64,000 nucleotides of DNA, from NCBI RefSeq assembly GCF_003465825.1, contig NZ_QSBV01000011.1, positions 26,004-90,003 of the forward strand, in the 5' to 3' direction. The stretch comes from Collinsella sp. AF02-46-1 (GTDB lineage: Bacteria > Actinomycetota > Coriobacteriia > Coriobacteriales > Coriobacteriaceae). A model generated the notes under the pieces. It did no database searches and was not told the origin of the DNA. It was given only the letters and a program-made list of their open reading frames with translations. Shown piece after piece: positions 59,645-64,000 of this stretch (positions within the stretch are counted from its first letter, which is position 1; each line of letters begins with the position of its first letter). Made by a program: the position numbers and the translations under genes.

Positions 59645-61162
59645 TTAGTTGGTAGCCATCTTTTTTGCTGCAGACTCGACGTAGCTGGCCATCTCATCGA
59701 CGTCGCAGACGTCTTCGAAGCGGACGGGCTTGGACTCGAGTTCGGCGAGCTGGGTCGGGGCGACCGTATTGGTGGCTTGCCCGAGTACGCGCATGGCCTC
59801 AAAGTCGTCCTCGGGAACGTTAAGGCCCAGGGCGTCGCAGCAGGCGCGCGGGAACTTGTAGGGGCTTGCGGTCGAAAGCAGCACGCGGGCCTTGGTGCCC
59901 TCGGCGGGGGCGACCTTTTCAAAGACGTGATAGCCGCAAGCGGTGTGCGGGTCGATTACGTAGTCGTTCGCGTCCCAGCAGCTTTTGATGGCAGCGCGAA
60001 CCTCGTCTTCGCTGGCCCAACCGCAGCCAAAGACGCTCTGGATCTTGGCCAGCAGCTCGGCGGGCACCTCGTAGCGACCAGTCTGTGCCAGCTGCTCCAT
60101 AAGGCCGGCAACGAGCTCGCAGTCGCCATCGGACAGGAAGTACAGCATGCGCTCCAGGTTAGAGCTGATGAGGATGTCCATCGACGGCGAGATGGTCGTG
60201 AAGAACGGACGGTTGCGGTCGTAGACGCCGGTGGTCAGGAAGTCGGCGAGCACGTTGTTCTTGTCGCTGGCCACGACGAGTTTGGCGACGGGCAGGCCCA
60301 TGCGCTTGGCATAGTAGCCGGCCAGGATATCGCCAAAGTTGCCGGTCGGTACGCAGAACTCCACGGCGTCGCCGGCCTTGATGGCGCCGGCACGCAGCAG
60401 CTGCGCATAGGCGGCAAAGTAGTAGACGACCTGCGGCACCAGGCGGCCGACGTTGATGGAGTTGGCGCTGGAAAGTACCGTGCCGGCGGCCTCCAGACGC
60501 TCGGCAAGCTCCTTATCGGCAAAGATGCGCTTGACGGCACTCTGGGCATCGTCGAAGTTGCCGCGAATGCCGCAGACGGCGACGTTATCGCCCTCCTGGG
60601 TGGACATCTGCAGATTCTGCACGCGGCTGACTTTGCCCTCGGGATAAAAGACGGTGATGCCCGTGCCCGGGGCGTCGGCAAAGCCGGCGAGTGCTGCCTT
60701 GCCCGTGTCGCCCGACGTGGCGGTGACGATCATGATGCGCTCGGCGCCGCCGTCCTTGGCGGAGGTGCGGGCCATCAGGCGGGGGAGCATCTGCAGGGCG
60801 ACGTCCTTGAAGGCGCTCGTGGGGCCGCCAAAGAGCTCCATCACATAGGTTTGAGGAGCGTCGGTGCCCGGCGCTGCGTCGAGTTTGACGAGCGGCGTGA
60901 CCTCTTCGCTCGCGAATGTGCCGCGGTATGCCTCGTCGACACACGCCGAAATTTCTTCGGCCGTGTAATCATTCAGTAACATTCCCAACACATCTTGAGC
61001 GATTTCAAAGTACGATTTATCTGCAAGCGAGCTGATATCGACCTGCTGGGTGCCGAGCTCGTCCGAGACAAACAAACCCCCGTCGGGAGCGATGCCAGTA
61101 CGGATTGCCACCTTACTTGAGCACGATAAAGTGCGTCCTCGTGTACTATGATAAGTTCCCAT
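59645..61162 (-). CDS. thrC: Threonine synthase ThrC
   Basis: This 505-residue PLP enzyme converts phosphohomoserine to threonine. It belongs to the longer fold-type II form: YHSTRGRTLSCSSKVAIRTGIAPDGGLFV at the start, the PLP lysine in GPTSAFKDVALQMLPRLM, and ATSGDTGKAALAGFAD. The ATG at 61162 follows GAGGAG; a longer frame from 61207 is less likely. It is divergent from lysC with a 103-bp shared region. Confidence 0.94.
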   Translation of the reverse strand: MGTYHSTRGRTLSCSSKVAIRTGIAPDGGLFVSDELGTQQVDISSLADKSYFEIAQDVLGMLLNDYTAEEISACVDEAYRGTFASEEVTPLVKLDAAPGTDAPQTYVMELFGGPTSAFKDVALQMLPRLMARTSAKDGGAERIMIVTATSGDTGKAALAGFADAPGTGITVFYPEGKVSRVQNLQMSTQEGDNVAVCGIRGNFDDAQSAVKRIFADKELAERLEAAGTVLSSANSINVGRLVPQVVYYFAAYAQLLRAGAIKAGDAVEFCVPTGNFGDILAGYYAKRMGLPVAKLVVASDKNNVLADFLTTGVYDRNRPFFTTISPSMDILISSNLERMLYFLSDGDCELVAGLMEQLAQTGRYEVPAELLAKIQSVFGCGWASEDEVRAAIKSCWDANDYVIDPHTACGYHVFEKVAPAEGTKARVLLSTASPYKFPRACCDALGLNVPEDDFEAMRVLGQATNTVAPTQLAELESKPVRFEDVCDVDEMASYVESAAKKMATN

Positions 61163-61265
61163 ATAACACTGCTCCTCGGATGCCTTGGTCCCAATCGGTG
61201 AAACCATGGTATCAGAGCGCGCAAAACAGGTTTGCAGAGGCTTTTAGAAAGGTAACCTCAAGCCC

Positions 61266-62654
61266 ATGATTAAGATTGCCAAGTTTGGCGGCTCGTCGGT
61301 CGCCGACGCCGAACACTTTAAGAAGATCAAGGCCATCGTCGATGCCGACCCTGCCCGCCGTTTTGTGGTGGTTTCCGCCTGCGGCCGCCGCTTTAAGGGC
61401 GACACCAAGGTGACCGACCTGCTCTACCTGGTTAACGCGCACGTTAAGTATCACGTTTCGTGCGAGGAACTGCTCGAGGACATTGGCCAGCGCTATTTTG
61501 ATATCGCTGACGAGCTGGAGCTCACCTATCCCATCCGCGAGGAGTTCGCGGCCTTTGCCGAGCGCGCCCGCTCGGGCGGCTACTCCACCGAGGAGCTTGT
61601 GAGCCGCGGCGAGTACTTCACCGCTCGCCTGATGGCCGAGTACCTAGGCCTGCCGTTCCTGGACGCCGCGACGGTTGTGGCGTTCCATCACGACGGCACG
61701 CTCAGCATGAATCGCACCTCCGAGCTGGTGCAGGAGTATGGCCAGCAGGGCGGCTTTGTTATGCCCGGTTTCTACGGCGCGACGCGTGAGGGCCAGATCA
61801 AGCTGCTCGATCGTGGCGGCGGCGATATCTCGGGCTCGATTCTGGCCAAGTGCCTGGGCGCCGACCTGTACGAGAACTGGACCGACGTCTCGGGCTTCTA
61901 TTCTGCCGACCCGCGTATTGTTCCCGAGGCTCAGCCCATTGCGCGCGTTACTTACGAGGAGCTGCGCGAGCTTTCGTACATGGGCGCAAGCGTCCTGCAC
62001 GAGGAGGCCGTGTTCCCCGTGCGCGAGGCGGGCATTCCGCTGGTCATCAAGAACACCAATGCGCCGCAGGACCCCGGCACCATCATTAGCGAGACGGCTG
62101 ACGAGGGCGAGGCAGAGCCCATCATTACCGGCGTGACTGGCAAACGCGGCTTTGTCGCCATCAACGTCGCCCGCGACCGCACCAAGCCCCGTGTCGGCTT
62201 TATGCGCCGTGCACTTTCGGTGTTCGAACGCTATGACGTTTCCGTCGAGCACATGCCCACTGGTGTCGACCGCTTTGGCGCCGTGGTGCAGGAGCAGGAT
62301 GTGCACGATTCGCTGTACTCGCTTGTGGGCGACATCCAGCAGGAGGTCGAGCCGCTCGAGATCGAGGTCGTTGAGGGTCTGGCACTTATTGCTACCGTCG
62401 GTCGTAACCTGCGCGGTCGTGCAGGTATCTCGGGCCATCTGTTTGGCATGCTCGGCCAGGCCGGCGTGAGCGTGCGCATGATTTCGCAGAGCTGTGACGA
62501 GATCAACATCATTATCGGTGTCGAGGAGAAGGACTTCGACCTGGCGATTCGGACCATTTACCGTGCCTTCTCCGACGAAAATGGCATTGTGAAGGTCTCC
62601 GACCTGGAGGCTTCCGCGCCGGTTGATCCCGCTCTGGCCGCGCTCAAAAAGTAG
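61266..62654 (+). CDS. lysC: Aspartate kinase
   Basis: This 462-residue enzyme opens the aspartate-family pathway. It has IKIAKFGGSSVADAEHFKK at the start, the catalytic core to about residue 300 (FYGATREGQIKLLDRGGGDISGS, ENWTDVSGFYSADPR) and two C-terminal ACT domains (about 320-455) that normally bind lysine or threonine as feedback inhibitor. It starts at 61266 with GAAAGGTAACC upstream. asd follows on the same strand after 172 bp. Confidence 0.94.
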   Translation: MIKIAKFGGSSVADAEHFKKIKAIVDADPARRFVVVSACGRRFKGDTKVTDLLYLVNAHVKYHVSCEELLEDIGQRYFDIADELELTYPIREEFAAFAERARSGGYSTEELVSRGEYFTARLMAEYLGLPFLDAATVVAFHHDGTLSMNRTSELVQEYGQQGGFVMPGFYGATREGQIKLLDRGGGDISGSILAKCLGADLYENWTDVSGFYSADPRIVPEAQPIARVTYEELRELSYMGASVLHEEAVFPVREAGIPLVIKNTNAPQDPGTIISETADEGEAEPIITGVTGKRGFVAINVARDRTKPRVGFMRRALSVFERYDVSVEHMPTGVDRFGAVVQEQDVHDSLYSLVGDIQQEVEPLEIEVVEGLALIATVGRNLRGRAGISGHLFGMLGQAGVSVRMISQSCDEINIIIGVEEKDFDLAIRTIYRAFSDENGIVKVSDLEASAPVDPALAALKK

Positions 62655-62664
62655 CGACTGCTCG

Positions 62665-62695
62665 GTAGATTTTTGGGTCATGTCAAAAAATCTAC
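62665..62695. repeat. Short palindrome GTAGATTTTTGGGTCATGTC...
   Basis: GTAGATTTTT pairs with AAAAATCTAC around GGGTCATGTCA. It is related to the large palindrome at 51417-51519 and lies between lysC and asd. Confidence 0.65.
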
Positions 62696-62826
62696 GGCGG
62701 GGCGTTTCGTTTCGGTTTCGTTTCGACGGGGCGGGTTTCGTGCCTGCCCCGTTCTTGTATACACTGGCAACAATAATCGGCCTGCTTGGCGTGCGGGCGA
62801 TAGCCACAACCTTTAAAGGGGGAAGC

Positions 62827-63852
62827 ATGAAACAGTACACGGTTGCTATTTTGGGCGCGACGGGAGCCGTGGGCACCCAGATGCTCGAGTGCCTGAACGA
62901 GCAGGAGTTCCCGGTCGGCAAGCTCAAGCTGCTGGCGAGCGCACGCTCTGCGGGCAAGACCGTCGAGTTCCGCGGCGAGCAGGCTGTGATTGAGGAGGCT
63001 TGCCCCGAGGCTTTTGAGGGCTGCGACATCGTGCTCGGCGCTGCCGGCGACGATATCGCCAAGGAGCTGCTGCCCGAGGCCGTCAAGCGCGGCGCCGTCG
63101 TGGTCGACAACAGCCATGCCTTCCGTATGGATCCCGAGGTACCGCTGGTCGTGCCCGAGATTAATGCCGACGACATCAAGTGGCATCACGGTCTTATCGC
63201 CAATCCCAACTGCGCGACCATTATCGGCCTGGTTCCCACGTGGCCGCTGCATCAGCTCGCTGGCGTGAAGCGCATGATCGTCTCGACGTACCAGGCGGCT
63301 TCGGGCGCTGGTGCCCCCGGCATGGCCGAGCTTGAGGCCCAGCTGGCCGCCCTGGGCCGTGGCGAAGAGATTCCCGAGCCGCGCGCGTTTGCCGCCCAGC
63401 TGGCGAGCAACCTGATTCCGCAGATTGGCGGCGTCAAGGAAGAGGGCTTTACCTCCGAGGAGATGAAGCTGCAAAACGAGGGCCGCAAGATCATGCACCT
63501 GCCCGAGCTGCGCGTGAACTGCACCTGCGTGCGCGTGCCCGTGCTGCGCTCGCACTCCGAGAGCATTACGCTCGAGTTTGAGCGCGACATCACGGTGGAA
63601 GAGGCCCGTGCTGCGCTGGCTGCCGCTCCGGGCGTCAAGCTGGTTGACGACATGAGTGCCGAGGATGCGCACGATCGCTTCCCCATGCCGATGGACACCT
63701 CCGACCAGGACCTGATTTGGGTCGGTCGCGTACGCCGCGACATCTCGAACCCCGAGGCCGCACGTGGCATTACCTTCTGGTGCTGCGGCGACCAAATCCG
63801 TAAGGGCGCGGCAACCAACGCCGTCCAGATCGCTAAGCTGCTCTGCGAGTAG
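62827..63852 (+). CDS. asd: Aspartate-semialdehyde dehydrogenase
   Basis: This 341-residue enzyme reduces aspartyl phosphate to the semialdehyde. It has the NADP loop ILGATGAVGTQMLE, the active-site Cys129 in NPNCATIIGL, and SGAGAPGMAELEAQ. The ATG at 62827 follows AAGGGGGAAG; a longer frame from 62623 runs through the palindrome and is rejected. It works with lysC, thrB and thrC. Confidence 0.94.
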   Translation: MKQYTVAILGATGAVGTQMLECLNEQEFPVGKLKLLASARSAGKTVEFRGEQAVIEEACPEAFEGCDIVLGAAGDDIAKELLPEAVKRGAVVVDNSHAFRMDPEVPLVVPEINADDIKWHHGLIANPNCATIIGLVPTWPLHQLAGVKRMIVSTYQAASGAGAPGMAELEAQLAALGRGEEIPEPRAFAAQLASNLIPQIGGVKEEGFTSEEMKLQNEGRKIMHLPELRVNCTCVRVPVLRSHSESITLEFERDITVEEARAALAAAPGVKLVDDMSAEDAHDRFPMPMDTSDQDLIWVGRVRRDISNPEAARGITFWCCGDQIRKGAATNAVQIAKLLCE

Positions 63853-63890
63853 CGGTGGACCTGTCCGGCGGGGGCCGGGCTTGGTTTTCA

Positions 63891-63968
63891 GAGCGTCCTC
63901 GACCATGTGTGGCGCCTTGTCCTGCTCCTTCGGAGCTGCGGACAAGGCGCCACACTGGTCTGACGCTC
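63891..63968. repeat. Nested palindrome element D after asd
   Basis: TGTGGCGCCTTGTCC (63908-63922) pairs with 63939-63953, and GAGCGTC with GACGCTC outside. The box CGTCCTCGACCATG is shared with elements A and B. The right-hand CCTGCGGAA box is missing, so this copy is partial. It probably ends the asd transcript. Confidence 0.7.
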
Positions 63969-64000
63969 CTATTTGGCAAGGTGTTTTTTAGAATCCATTT

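Noticed and set aside
1..64000. tRNA or rRNA genes
   Set aside because: I looked in the gaps for tRNA-like GGTTCGA(A/T)TCC arms and rRNA segments and saw none; a dedicated scan was not possible.

Overview
The window looks like a piece of chromosome from a gut Coriobacteriia, most probably Collinsella (inference). The pointers are GC-rich actinobacterial coding sequence, an anaerobic sugar and amino acid metabolism (pyruvate formate-lyase, flavodiiron protein, agmatine deiminase route), membrane-bound LuxR-type regulators, and many dispersed palindromic intergenic elements. I saw no rRNA, tRNA, CRISPR array, transposase or phage gene.

Region 1 (0.3-18.5 kb) is a lactose/galactose island. It holds a lactose PTS (lacE, lacF), 6-phospho-beta-galactosidase (lacG), the tagatose-6-phosphate route (lacA, lacB, lacC, with a class II aldolase of the GatY/KbaY type in place of LacD), a LacX-like mutarotase, and two Leloir genes (galK, galT). 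Two LacI-type regulators and one DeoR-type regulator sit among them, with clear operator-like repeats. A flavodiiron protein (fprA) lies between the galactose and aldolase parts.

Region 2 (18.8-25 kb) has a HAD phosphatase, an AraC regulator, a fused Nudix-Vsr protein (two DNA-repair type domains in one chain), and a BceAB-like ABC transporter.

Region 3 (25.1-29.9 kb) is an accessory cassette flanked by repeats. It encodes a membrane protein with two LuxR-type helix-turn-helix domains, a one-chain ABC permease-ATPase, and a small secreted protein with three cysteines. I do not recognise this system, and it is the best candidate here for something undescribed.

Region 4 (29.9-38.8 kb) is the agmatine deiminase pathway: putrescine carbamoyltransferase, agmatine deiminase and two APC antiporters, bracketed by two seven-helix LuxR regulators resembling AguR in layout. 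Carbamate kinase is not in the window.

Region 5 (39-51.4 kb) carries an amidohydrolase, a MATE exporter, a DUF4143-type ATPase preceded by four 23-bp tandem repeats, a GNAT acetyltransferase, DAHP synthase, and a MarR-controlled heterodimeric ABC exporter.

Region 6 (51.9-56.6 kb) is the pyruvate formate-lyase locus. The enzyme is encoded in two pieces: a 683-residue core without the glycyl-radical domain, then a separate 83-residue glycyl-radical protein with its own ribosome binding site. The activating enzyme PflA follows after a DegV gene. A truncated serine hydrolase remnant, mtnN and engB come next.

Region 7 (58.5-63.9 kb) is the aspartate-family pathway: thrB and thrC on the minus strand, lysC and asd on the plus strand.

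The gaps are rich in structure: 80-bp-pitch palindrome arrays, nested palindromes with conserved inner boxes but copy-specific arms, several MITE-like elements, and a recurrent CCGTGAACGGTA-like motif upstream of many metabolic genes. All comparisons were done by eye; no alignment, folding or database search was run.
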